Source: Pseudomonadota bacterium (lineage in GTDB: Bacteria > Pseudomonadota > Gammaproteobacteria > Burkholderiales > Burkholderiaceae_C). Taken from it: 15,142 nucleotides of DNA. This document shows, one piece after another, positions 6,935 through 14,779 of the stretch (the stretch's first letter is position 1; every line of letters starts with the position of its first letter). The stretch covers positions 1-15,142 of the forward strand of contig JAJZHS010000022.1 in the NCBI GenBank assembly GCA_021798395.1, read 5' to 3'. The notes below the pieces were generated by a model that made no database searches, was not told the DNA's origin, and was given only the letters and a program-made list of their open reading frames with translations. The position numbers and the translations under genes are program-made.

Positions 6935-6981
6935 CTGAAGCTCCTTGATGGTGTGAAAGAATCCAGCCTAAAGTGCGTGCC

Positions 6982-7671
6982 TCAGGCAGCGCGGCGCCGG
7001 CTTTCGAGCGCCAGCAGCTCGGCCAGCGTGGCGATCACGCGGTCGGGCCCGGCCTCGACGATCGGGCGCCCCATGTTGTAGCCATACGGCACGGCCCAGA
7101 CGCGCAGTCCGGCGGCGCGCGCGGTCGCCACGTCGATTTCCGAATCCCCGACGAAAAGCGCGCGCGACGGCGCCACCTGCAGCGCGTCCAGGCAATAGCG
7201 TACCGGCAAAGGGTCGGGCTTTTTCTCCGCCAGGCTGTCGCCGCTGACGACGAGGTCGAAATAGTGCCGGATCTGGTGCGCCAAAAGCAGCTGCGCGGTG
7301 TAGCGCTGCTCCTTGTTGGTCACCACCGCGCTGCGCACGCCGCGGGCGCGCAGCGCCAGCAGGGTTTCGCGCACCGTCGGGTACAGCCGGCTGCGGGTGC
7401 CGCAGCGGCGGGCGTAGAACTCGGCGAAAAACGGCATCAGGCGCTGCAGCGCGTCGGCGGGCAACTGCGCGCGCGCGACCCCGGTCGCGTGCGCCCACGC
7501 CTGCGCCATCAGCTCGCCGGTGCCGTGGCCGATCCAGTCCGCCACCAGCTGTTCGCTGACCGCGGCCAGGCCCTGCGCAACGAGCAGGTCGTTGACGGCG
7601 TCGGCGATCTCGGGCGCGGACTCGACCAGAGTTCCGTCGAGGTCGAACAGGATGCAGTCGACGCGTTCCAT
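6982..7671 (-). CDS. gph: Phosphoglycolate phosphatase (CbbZ)
   Basis: Gph hydrolyses 2-phosphoglycolate, the toxic product of the RuBisCO oxygenase reaction, to glycolate. The 229-residue protein is a HAD hydrolase with motif I ILFDLDGTLVES (nucleophile D10, acid/base D12), motif II SAVVTNK, motif III lysine in EKKPDP, and motif IV FVGDSEID. The helical cap domain lies between motifs I and II, and the length suits Gph. The start is the ATG at 7671, which shares one base with the tkt stop (TGATG), so translation is probably coupled. The open frame runs on upstream through tkt, but that part is only the out-of-frame shadow of tkt. The presence of gph inside the cbb operon points to photorespiratory salvage during aerobic autotrophy. 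Confidence 0.95.
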   Translation of the reverse strand: MERVDCILFDLDGTLVESAPEIADAVNDLLVAQGLAAVSEQLVADWIGHGTGELMAQAWAHATGVARAQLPADALQRLMPFFAEFYARRCGTRSRLYPTVRETLLALRARGVRSAVVTNKEQRYTAQLLLAHQIRHYFDLVVSGDSLAEKKPDPLPVRYCLDALQVAPSRALFVGDSEIDVATARAAGLRVWAVPYGYNMGRPIVEAGPDRVIATLAELLALESRRRAA

Positions 7672-9758
7672 CAGCCGACCGGGCGCGCGCCGCTGTCCGA
7701 GTCGACGTCGATGCGCGACGCCTGCCGCCTGACCACGCCGCGCGCGACCTCGACGGCGTGTTCGGCGGTGATGCCGAAATGCTTGTACAGCGCCCCGGCC
7801 GGAGCCGACTCGCCGAAACTGGAGATGCCGACCACGCCGCCCGACAATCCGACGTACTTGCGCCACAGATCCGGGTGCGCGGCCTCGATCGCCACCCGCG
7901 GCACTCCCGGCGGCAGCACGCTGTCGCGGTAGGCGTCGTCCTGGCGGTCGAACGCTTCGGTACACGGCATCGAAACCACGCGCGCCGCAACATCGGCGGC
8001 GTCGAGCTGCTGCTTGGCGGCCAGCGCCAGCTCGACTTCCGAGCCGGTGGCGATCAGCACCACGCGGGGCCGCTCCGCGTCGGCCAGCACGTAGCCGCCG
8101 CGCGCGACCCGCGCCGCGTCGCAGTCGGCGTGCGCGCTCGACACCAGATTCTGCCGCGACAGCAGCAGCGCGCTTGGGCCGCCGCTGCGCTCGAGCGCGC
8201 ATTGCCACGCGACCGCGGTCTCGAACACGTCGGCCGGGCGCCAGACATCGAGATTCGGCACCAGCCGCAGACTCGGCGCGTGCTCCACGGGCTGGTGCGT
8301 CGGCCCATCCTCGCCCAGGCCGATCGAGTCGTGCGAGAACACGTGGACCACGCGCAGCTTCATCAGCGCGCTCATGCGCACCGCGCTGCGCGCGTAGTCC
8401 GAGAACATCAGGAACGTCCCGCCGTAGGGCGCGAAACCGCCGTGCAGCGCCATGCCGTTCATCATCGCGGCCATGCCGAACTCGCGCACGCCGTACGACA
8501 GGTAATTGCAGGAGTCTTCGGCCGCGGCGTCGGCCCATGGCCGCGACGCCTTCACCGCGGTCAGGTTCGAACCGGTCAGGTCGGCCGAGCCGCCGAACAG
8601 CTCGGGCAGCGCCGGCACCAGCGTCTCGAGCGCGATCTGCGAACTCTTGCGCGTGGCGGTCGCGGCGTCGACGCCGCGCGCCCTGGCCAGCAGCGCGGCG
8701 ACGACCCGCGCCCAGTCGGCCGGCAGTTCGCCGGCCATGCGACGCGTGAACTCTGCAGCCAGTTCGGGGTAGGCCGCGGCGTACGCGCCGAAGCGAGCCT
8801 GCCAGTCGGCCTCGAGCCGCGCTCCGCGCGCGCGCGCGTTCCACGCCTCGTAGACGTCCTGGGGGATCTCGAACGCTGCGTACGGCCAGTCCAGCGCGCG
8901 ACGCGTGGCGTCGACCTCGGCCGTGCCGAGCGCCGCGCCGTGCACGTCGTGGGTGCCCGCCTTGTGCGGCGAGCCCCAGCCGATCGTCGTCTGGCAGATG
9001 ATCAGCGTGGGCTTGTCGGAGCTGGTTCGCGCCTGCGCCGTGGCCCGCTCGACGGCCAGCGCGTCGTGGCCGTCGATCGGGCCGATCACGTTCCAGCCAT
9101 AGGCCTGGAAGCGCAGCGCGGTGTTGTCGGTGAACCAGTGCTCGACGTGGCCGTCGATCGAAATGCCGTTGTCGTCGTAATAGGCGATCAGCTTGTTCAG
9201 CCCCAGGGTTCCGGCCAGCGAGCAGACTTCGTGGCTGACGCCTTCCATCAGGCAGCCGTCACCGAGGAACACGTAGGTGTGGTGGTCGACGATGACGTGG
9301 CCGGGCCGGTTGAAGGCGCGCGCCAGCTGCTGCTCGGCCAGCGCCATGCCCACCGCATTGGCCAGGCCCTGGCCCAGCGGCCCCGTGGTGGTTTCCACGC
9401 CCGGCGTGTAGCCGACTTCCGGGTGCCCAGGGGTCTTGCTGTGCAGCTGACGGAAACGCTTGAGTTCGTCGAGCGGCAAGTCGTAGCCGCTCAGGTGCAG
9501 CAGCGCGTACAGCAGCATCGAGCCGTGCCCGTTGGACAGCACGAAACGGTCGCGGTCGGCCCACTGCGGGTGTGCGGGGTCGTGCCGCAGGTGGGTGCGC
9601 CACAGCACCTCGGCGATGTCGGCCATGCCCATCGGCGCACCCGGATGGCCCGATTTGGCGGCCTCGACGCCGTCGATGGCCAGGAACCGGATCGCGTTGG
9701 CCAGGCGACGTCGTTGCTGCGGGTCGATCACTGGAAACAATTCGTTATGTTTAGTCAT
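7671..9758 (-). CDS. tkt: Transketolase (CbbT)
   Basis: This thiamine-diphosphate enzyme moves two-carbon units between sugar phosphates during pentose regeneration. The 695-residue product is slightly longer than E. coli transketolase (about 663). Key features are AAKSGHPGAPMG (H38), SNGHGSM (H78), the diphosphate-binding FLGDGCLMEG (GDG at 166-168) leading to YDDNGISIDG, the EDGPTHQPVEH segment of the pyrimidine domain, and a C-terminal domain with ATGSEVELAL. The ATG at 9758 is chosen because the family sequence begins shortly after it. The first dozen codons are AT-rich (ACT AAA CAT AAC), as is common at efficient starts. The ribosome site is weak. It lies 65 bases after prk and overlaps gph by one base. 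Confidence 0.97.
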   Translation of the reverse strand: MTKHNELFPVIDPQQRRRLANAIRFLAIDGVEAAKSGHPGAPMGMADIAEVLWRTHLRHDPAHPQWADRDRFVLSNGHGSMLLYALLHLSGYDLPLDELKRFRQLHSKTPGHPEVGYTPGVETTTGPLGQGLANAVGMALAEQQLARAFNRPGHVIVDHHTYVFLGDGCLMEGVSHEVCSLAGTLGLNKLIAYYDDNGISIDGHVEHWFTDNTALRFQAYGWNVIGPIDGHDALAVERATAQARTSSDKPTLIICQTTIGWGSPHKAGTHDVHGAALGTAEVDATRRALDWPYAAFEIPQDVYEAWNARARGARLEADWQARFGAYAAAYPELAAEFTRRMAGELPADWARVVAALLARARGVDAATATRKSSQIALETLVPALPELFGGSADLTGSNLTAVKASRPWADAAAEDSCNYLSYGVREFGMAAMMNGMALHGGFAPYGGTFLMFSDYARSAVRMSALMKLRVVHVFSHDSIGLGEDGPTHQPVEHAPSLRLVPNLDVWRPADVFETAVAWQCALERSGGPSALLLSRQNLVSSAHADCDAARVARGGYVLADAERPRVVLIATGSEVELALAAKQQLDAADVAARVVSMPCTEAFDRQDDAYRDSVLPPGVPRVAIEAAHPDLWRKYVGLSGGVVGISSFGESAPAGALYKHFGITAEHAVEVARGVVRRQASRIDVDSDSGARPVG

Positions 9759-9823
9759 ACTACGAATCTCATGGCGGATGCAGCGGAGGGCAAACCCCGA
9801 AATGTAGACCTTTCGCGGCGCAA

Positions 9824-10699
9824 TCAGGTCGCGCGGCGCTTCTGGTCGATCAAGCGCAAGATCATCGGCGTGAAGATCAGCTGCATCGCCAGCCCCATCT
9901 TGCCGCCGGGGACGACCAGGCTGTTGGCTCGCGTCATCCACGAATCGTGCAGCATCGACAGCAGGTAGGGGAAGTCGATCCCGTGCGGATCGGCGAAACG
10001 GATCACCACCATGCTCTCGTCGAGCGACGGGATATCCTTGGCGATGAACGGGTTCGACGTATCCACCGTCGGCACGCGCTGGAAGTTGACGTGCGTGCGC
10101 GAGAACTGCGGAGTGATGTGGTGCACGTAGTCGGGCATGCGGCGCAGGATCGTGTCCATGACGGCTTCCTGCGAATAGCCACGTTGCACCTGGTCGCGGT
10201 GCAGCTTCTGGATCCACTCCAGGTTGATGATCGGCACCACGCCGACGAGCAGGTCGACCTGCGCGGCCACGTTGACGCGCGCGTCGGCGTAGCCGCCGTG
10301 CAGCCCTTCATAGAACATCACGTCCGACCCGGACTCGATGTCCTTCCATTCGGTGAAGTTGCCCGGCTCGACGCCGAACTCGACGGCCTCGGACGCGTCG
10401 TGCACGTACTTGCGCACCTTGCCGCTGCCGCTGGCGCCGTAGCTGCGGAACAGGCCCTCGAGTTCCCCGAGCAGGTTCGCGTCGGGGCCGAAATGGCTGA
10501 AGTGGAGGTTGCCCGCAGCTTCCTGCTTGCGCATTTCCTCGCGCATTTCGGCCCGGTTGTACTTGTGGAACGAATCGCCCTCGACGATCTGGGCGCGGAC
10601 TTTCTCGCGCCGGAAAATGTGCTGGAAGCTGCGCATCACCGTGGTGGTGCCCGCTCCCGACGATCCGGTGATGGCGATGATCGGATGCTTGGCTGACAT
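9824..10699 (-). CDS. cbbP: Phosphoribulokinase (CbbP)
   Basis: Phosphoribulokinase makes ribulose-1,5-bisphosphate from ribulose-5-phosphate and ATP. It is one of the two enzymes diagnostic of the Calvin cycle, so this gene marks the region as a cbb operon. The 291-residue length matches the short proteobacterial class I enzyme (about 290), which is typically activated by NADH. Visible motifs are the P-loop GSSGAGTTT (12-20), VEGDSFHKYNR (D42 is the likely catalytic base), FYEGLHGGY with the Walker B-like acidic residue, and a C-terminal ANSLVVPGGKMGLAMQL segment. The ATG at 10699 is the first residue that fits the family; the frame runs further upstream without family character. It follows fbp by 82 bases. 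Confidence 0.97.
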   Translation of the reverse strand: MSAKHPIIAITGSSGAGTTTVMRSFQHIFRREKVRAQIVEGDSFHKYNRAEMREEMRKQEAAGNLHFSHFGPDANLLGELEGLFRSYGASGSGKVRKYVHDASEAVEFGVEPGNFTEWKDIESGSDVMFYEGLHGGYADARVNVAAQVDLLVGVVPIINLEWIQKLHRDQVQRGYSQEAVMDTILRRMPDYVHHITPQFSRTHVNFQRVPTVDTSNPFIAKDIPSLDESMVVIRFADPHGIDFPYLLSMLHDSWMTRANSLVVPGGKMGLAMQLIFTPMILRLIDQKRRAT

Positions 10700-10721
10700 G
10701 GCTTGGACCCTGAGCAGATGA

Positions 10722-10756
10722 TGGAAAAAGCGGGACCGCCGCGCCTGGGCGCGGTC
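10722..10756 (-). terminator. Possible attenuator-like stem-loop with T-run between fbp and prk
   Basis: On the transcript strand, CCGCGCC-CA-GGCGCGG (10754-10739) can form a stem, with GACCGC/GCGGTC as a competing outer pairing, and CTTTTT follows about eight bases later (near 10724-10729). This resembles a weak intrinsic terminator but the stem-to-T distance is long. If active it would lower prk and downstream expression relative to fbp. GC-rich pairing by chance is possible. Confidence 0.3.
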
Positions 10757-10781
10757 GGGTTCCGGGCGCGGCGCGGCGCCG

Positions 10782-11861
<1,080 letters not shown>

Positions 11862-12090
11862 GGTCGGCCTCCGTAGCGGGATGGGAGATGACGCGGCAGC
11901 GGCGCGCGCCTGGGCACGCGCCGCTGCACGCTTTTGCAAGCACCCTCGCGACGCGTGGACGCTTGAAAAAGCCCGCAGCCCGGAAAGCACGGAGACGCGC
12001 ATGGACACAGACGACGCGACTGCGGGAAAGCTCGTCGGTTGCCCTCCGAGCCCGTTCACAACCCGAAGCGGCACCTGCAGGCGCCGCGAC
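11862..12090 (-). other. Predicted long 5' leader of the cbb operon
   Basis: If transcription starts near 12090, as the -10 element suggests, the fbp mRNA has a leader of about 229 bases. I see no gene on either strand here. It holds one strong stem-loop (11896-11927), two short GCTT-N4-AAGC hairpins (11930-11941 and 11961-11972), the fbp ribosome site, and an in-frame but unconvincing N-terminal extension of fbp from 12002. No known riboswitch was recognised. Confidence 0.45.
11896..11927 (-). other. Perfect 11-bp stem-loop in the fbp leader
   Basis: GCAGCGGCGCG (11896-11906) and CGCGCCGCTGC (11917-11927) are exact reverse complements around a 10-base loop. In the transcript this very stable stem ends about 35 bases before the fbp ATG and leaves the GGAGG ribosome site free. 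No T-tract follows, so it is not a normal terminator. A role in mRNA stability or translation is inferred only. Confidence 0.6.
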
Positions 12091-12096
12091 GAGCCC

Positions 12097-12125
12097 AATA
12101 TAAGCCATGGGCGAATTAAGGTAAA
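12097..12125 (-). promoter_or_regulatory. Promoter of the cbb operon (minus strand)
   Basis: Reading leftwards, TTTACC (12125-12120, four of six to TTGACA) is followed after exactly 17 bases by TATATT (12102-12097, five of six to TATAAT). The predicted start site is near 12090. The imperfect -35 and the adjoining inverted repeat fit a promoter that needs an activator, here CbbR. Confidence 0.65.
12099..12104 (+). promoter_or_regulatory. Possible -10 element of cbbR
   Basis: TATAAG on the plus strand matches TATAAT at five of six positions and physically overlaps the -10 of the opposing cbb promoter. A start near 12111 would give a leader of about 47 bases and put the probable operator downstream of it. 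No acceptable -35 is present 16-18 bases upstream, so this is tentative. Confidence 0.3.
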
Positions 12126-12162
12126 TTCACGATTTCTTCGCATAGACTTCAGAAATCGTGAA
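12126..12162. promoter_or_regulatory. Probable CbbR operator: perfect 12-bp inverted repeat
   Basis: TTCACGATTTCT (12126-12137) and AGAAATCGTGAA (12151-12162) are exact reverse complements with a 13-base spacer. Within the right half, CTTCA-N7-TGAAG (12147-12163) is a symmetrical LysR-type T-N11-A box (T12149, A12161) centred at 12155, which is -65 from the predicted cbb start site. The left half, which has only one conserved arm, abuts the -35 box, as expected of an activation site. The right half covers the GTG start of cbbR, which predicts autorepression. The geometry is known for LysR regulators; the assignment to CbbR is inferred from position. Confidence 0.7.
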
Positions 12163-13168
12163 GAACATCACTTTGCGCCAATTACGCGTGTTCGCCTCGG
12201 CCGCGCGGCTGCTGAACTTCGGCAAGGCCGCTGCCGAACTCCACCTGACTCCGCCCGCGGTGTCGATGCAGATTCGCGAACTCGAGCAGCAGGTCGGCCT
12301 GCCGCTGTTCGAGCGCCACGGCAAGGCCGTCAGCCTGACCGTCACCGGCGAATACTTCGTGGTCTACGCGCGCCGGGTGCTGGCCACGCTGCGCGACGCC
12401 GAGGACGCCCTGGCGCGCTTTCGCGGCCTCGAATCGGGACGGCTGACGCTGGGGCTGGTCAGCACGGCCAAGTATTTCGTCCCGCGCCTGCTCACCAATT
12501 TCCGCCAGGAGCACCCGCACATCGAAGTGCGACTGACCATCGGCAACCGCGAGCAGCTGGTCGCGCAGTTGCAGGGCAAGGAGCTCGATCTGGCGATCAT
12601 GGGGCGGCCGCCGCGCGATCTCGCGACCCGCGCCGAGCCGTTCGCCGCGCACCCGCTGGGGATCGTCTGCGCCGTCGACCATCCGCTGCTGCGCAGCGAG
12701 CAGGTACCGGCGCGCGCGCTGGCGCAGCATCCGCTCATCATCCGCGAGAGCGGGTCGGGCACGCGCCGCGCGATGGAGGACTACCTGCGCGAGCACCATG
12801 TGCAGCCGCGCATCGACATGGAACTGCCGAGCAACGAAACCATCAAGCAGACCGTGATGGCCGGCATGGGAATCGGCTTCCTGTCGCTGCACACCGTCGG
12901 CATGGAGCTGCGCCACGGCCTGATCGGCATTCCCGACGTCGAGGGCCTGCCGCTGGTGCGCAGCTGGCAGGTCGTGCATCTGTCGAGCAAGACGCTGTCG
13001 CCTTCGGCCGAAGCGTTCCGCTATTTCGTGCTCGAGAACGGCGAAGCCTTCATGGCACGCGAATTCGGCGCCCTGCAACCGCTGCCGCAGGCGCTCAGCG
13101 CACCGCCAGCGCCGCCAGCAGCGCCAGAGGCGCGGTCTCCGCGCGCAGCACGCGCGGACCGAGACTGA
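12158..13168 (+). CDS. cbbR: LysR-type transcriptional regulator CbbR
   Basis: CbbR activates Calvin-cycle operons in response to metabolites reflecting carbon and redox state. The 336-residue protein starts with the winged helix-turn-helix: TLRQLRVFASAARLLNFGKAA, then LHLTPPAVSMQIRELEQQVG, then LPLFERHGKAVSLTVTGE. A linker helix and an effector-binding domain (about 90-300) follow. The TLRQL..F opening and AVSMQI recognition helix are typical of CbbR, and its divergent position from fbp-prk supports the name. The start is a GTG at 12158 without a clear ribosome site, lying inside the probable operator. The last 24 residues (Ala/Pro/Arg-rich) are encoded antisense to the rsmE end, and the protein is slightly longer than many homologues. 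Confidence 0.93.
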   Translation: MKNITLRQLRVFASAARLLNFGKAAAELHLTPPAVSMQIRELEQQVGLPLFERHGKAVSLTVTGEYFVVYARRVLATLRDAEDALARFRGLESGRLTLGLVSTAKYFVPRLLTNFRQEHPHIEVRLTIGNREQLVAQLQGKELDLAIMGRPPRDLATRAEPFAAHPLGIVCAVDHPLLRSEQVPARALAQHPLIIRESGSGTRRAMEDYLREHHVQPRIDMELPSNETIKQTVMAGMGIGFLSLHTVGMELRHGLIGIPDVEGLPLVRSWQVVHLSSKTLSPSAEAFRYFVLENGEAFMAREFGALQPLPQALSAPPAPPAAPEARSPRAARADRD

Positions 13169-13817
13169 CGGGGGCGAAGCCGGAGCTTTGCGCGCGCGCG
13201 ATCTCGTCGGCGTCGAGCCCGCCTTCCGGGCCGCTGAGCGCGAGCACCTCGGCCACCGCGCCCAGGCCCGCGCTCCACGCCGCGTAGGCCGGCGCACGGC
13301 CTTGCGCAGGCGCCGCCAGCAGGCAGCGCGCCTGTTCCGGCCGGTGCGCGGGCAGGGCGGCGAGCCAGTCGTCGAACGCGCGCACCGGCAAGACCTGCGG
13401 CAACCGGTTGCGTCCGCACTGCGTGCACGCCGCCTCGGCGATCGCCTGCCAGTGCGCGCGGCGCCGCTGCGCGCGCTCGCCGTGCAGGCGCAGCACGCTG
13501 CGCGCGGACTGCAGCGGCTGCAGCTGCGCGACGCCGAGTTCGGTGGCCTTCTCGACCAGCCAGTCCATCCGCTCGTTGGCCGGCATCGCCAGCGCCAGCG
13601 TGACGCGCAGGTCGAGTTCGCGCTCGACCGCATCGTGCCCGAGCACTTCGACGCGCGCATCGTCGAGCACCCGCGCCTGCCAGGCGCCGCCGCCGCCGTC
13701 GAACAGATCCACGGCGTCGCCTGGGCGCAAGCGCAATACCTGCAGGTGGCGCCTCGCCGCCGCGGGAAGGTCGAGCGTTCCGGCGTGCAGCGCGACGCAA
13801 ACGTACAACCGCGGCAT
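13095..13817 (-). CDS. rsmE: 16S rRNA (uracil-1498-N3)-methyltransferase RsmE
   Basis: RsmE is a SPOUT-class enzyme that methylates U1498 of 16S rRNA using S-adenosylmethionine. The 240-residue product has the N-terminal PUA-like domain (HLQVLRLRPGD), then MDWLVEKATELGV (84-96), AACTQCGRNRLP (129-140), SGPEGGL (195-201) and the C-terminal knot motif PVSLGPRVLRAETAP (216-230). These are the usual RsmE landmarks in order. The ATG at 13817 fits the family start; the ribosome site is weak. It follows tal by 11 bases, probably in one transcript with glnE and tal. Its last 74 bases overlap the 3' end of the convergent cbbR gene. Confidence 0.95.
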   Translation of the reverse strand: MPRLYVCVALHAGTLDLPAAARRHLQVLRLRPGDAVDLFDGGGGAWQARVLDDARVEVLGHDAVERELDLRVTLALAMPANERMDWLVEKATELGVAQLQPLQSARSVLRLHGERAQRRRAHWQAIAEAACTQCGRNRLPQVLPVRAFDDWLAALPAHRPEQARCLLAAPAQGRAPAYAAWSAGLGAVAEVLALSGPEGGLDADEIARAQSSGFAPVSLGPRVLRAETAPLALLAALAVR

Positions 13818-13828
13818 CGGCCGACGGC

Positions 13829-14779
13829 TCAGCCGCGCAGGAGTTCGAGCAGCGCGGCGCCGTCGGCGCTGAACGCGGCGATGCCCTCGTCGAGCTTGGT
13901 CCGGGCCATCGCGTCGGCGGCCAGCGACGCGCTGAACTGCGCCGCGTCGATCGCCAGCGCGGCGTCATCCTCGGCTTCGCCGGGTCGGCTCGGGTCGAGG
14001 CGACGCGGCATCGGCGCGCTGTCGGCGGTCAGCGCGTCGAGCAGCGCCGGCGACACCGTCAGCAGATCGCACCCTGCCAGGGCCGCCAGCTGCGCGGTGT
14101 CGCGGAAGCTCGCCCCCATGACCTCGGTGGCGATCCCGCGCGCCTTGTAGAAACGCCAGATGCGCTGCAGCGCGCGCACCCCCGGGTCGTGTTCGCCGCG
14201 CATCGCCTGCGCGTCCCAGCCGGCCCCGGCCTGCTGGCGCGCCCAGTCGGTGATGCGGCCGACGAACGGCGAAATCAGCTGCACCCCGGCGGCCGCGCAG
14301 GCGCGGGCCTGCGCGAACGAGAACAGCAGCGTCATGTTGCACGCGATGCCGTCGTCCTTCAGCCGCCGCGCGCACGCGATGCCTTCCCAGGTCGACGCCA
14401 GCTTGATGAGGACGCGCGTGCGCGCGACTCCGGCCGCCTCGTACAGCGCGATCAGGCGCCGCGCCCGGCGCAGCGAACCGTCGATGTCGTGCGACAGCCG
14501 CGCGTCGACTTCGGTCGACACCCGGCCCGGAATGCGCGCCAGGATTTCGCAGCCGAAGCGCACCAGCAGCCGATCGGCCGCCTCGTCGAGGTCGTGGCGT
14601 GCCGCCGCGCGCACCGCGGCATCGTCGCGCAGGGAGGCGTAATCGGGCTGGCGCAACGCGCGCAGCACAAGACTCGGATTGGTCGTCGCGTCCTGCGGCC
14701 GCAATCTCGGCAGCTGCAGGAATTCTGCGGTATCGGCCACGATCGCGCTGCTCGCGCGCAATTGCTCCAGGCTGTTCAT
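13829..14779 (-). CDS. tal: Transaldolase
   Basis: Transaldolase moves a dihydroxyacetone unit between sedoheptulose-7-phosphate and glyceraldehyde-3-phosphate. The 316-residue product matches the E. coli TalB-type length. Landmarks are DATTNPSLVL (30-39), VSTEVDARLSHD (87-98), the Schiff-base lysine K126 in VLIKLASTWEG, CNMTLLFSFAQA, and ISPFVGRITDW. D16 in the VADTAEF segment is the likely catalytic acid. The ATG at 14779 overlaps the glnE stop as ATGA, which suggests coupled translation and explains the lack of a well-spaced ribosome site. It is separate from the cbb operon by orientation and by cbbR, but its product shares intermediates with transketolase. Confidence 0.95.
   Translation of the reverse strand: MNSLEQLRASSAIVADTAEFLQLPRLRPQDATTNPSLVLRALRQPDYASLRDDAAVRAAARHDLDEAADRLLVRFGCEILARIPGRVSTEVDARLSHDIDGSLRRARRLIALYEAAGVARTRVLIKLASTWEGIACARRLKDDGIACNMTLLFSFAQARACAAAGVQLISPFVGRITDWARQQAGAGWDAQAMRGEHDPGVRALQRIWRFYKARGIATEVMGASFRDTAQLAALAGCDLLTVSPALLDALTADSAPMPRRLDPSRPGEAEDDAALAIDAAQFSASLAADAMARTKLDEGIAAFSADGAALLELLRG

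Noticed and set aside
7672..8844. Upstream in-frame extension of gph into tkt
   Set aside because: HAD motif I begins right after the ATG at 7671, which overlaps the tkt stop as TGATG; the extension is out-of-frame tkt sequence.
7758..9968. Plus-strand open frame of more than 700 codons opposite tkt
   Set aside because: Antisense frames stay open in very GC-rich genes. The translation is low-complexity, with no family sequence, and it lies over a clear transketolase.
11862..12002. 47-residue N-terminal extension of fbp from an ATG at 12002
   Set aside because: The stretch is Ala/Arg-rich with no FBPase character, and a well-spaced GGAGG precedes the ATG at 11861.
12055..12060. TTCACA as a -35 for cbbR
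   Set aside because: It is five of six to consensus, but nothing resembling a -10 lies 16-18 bases downstream (12077-12084).
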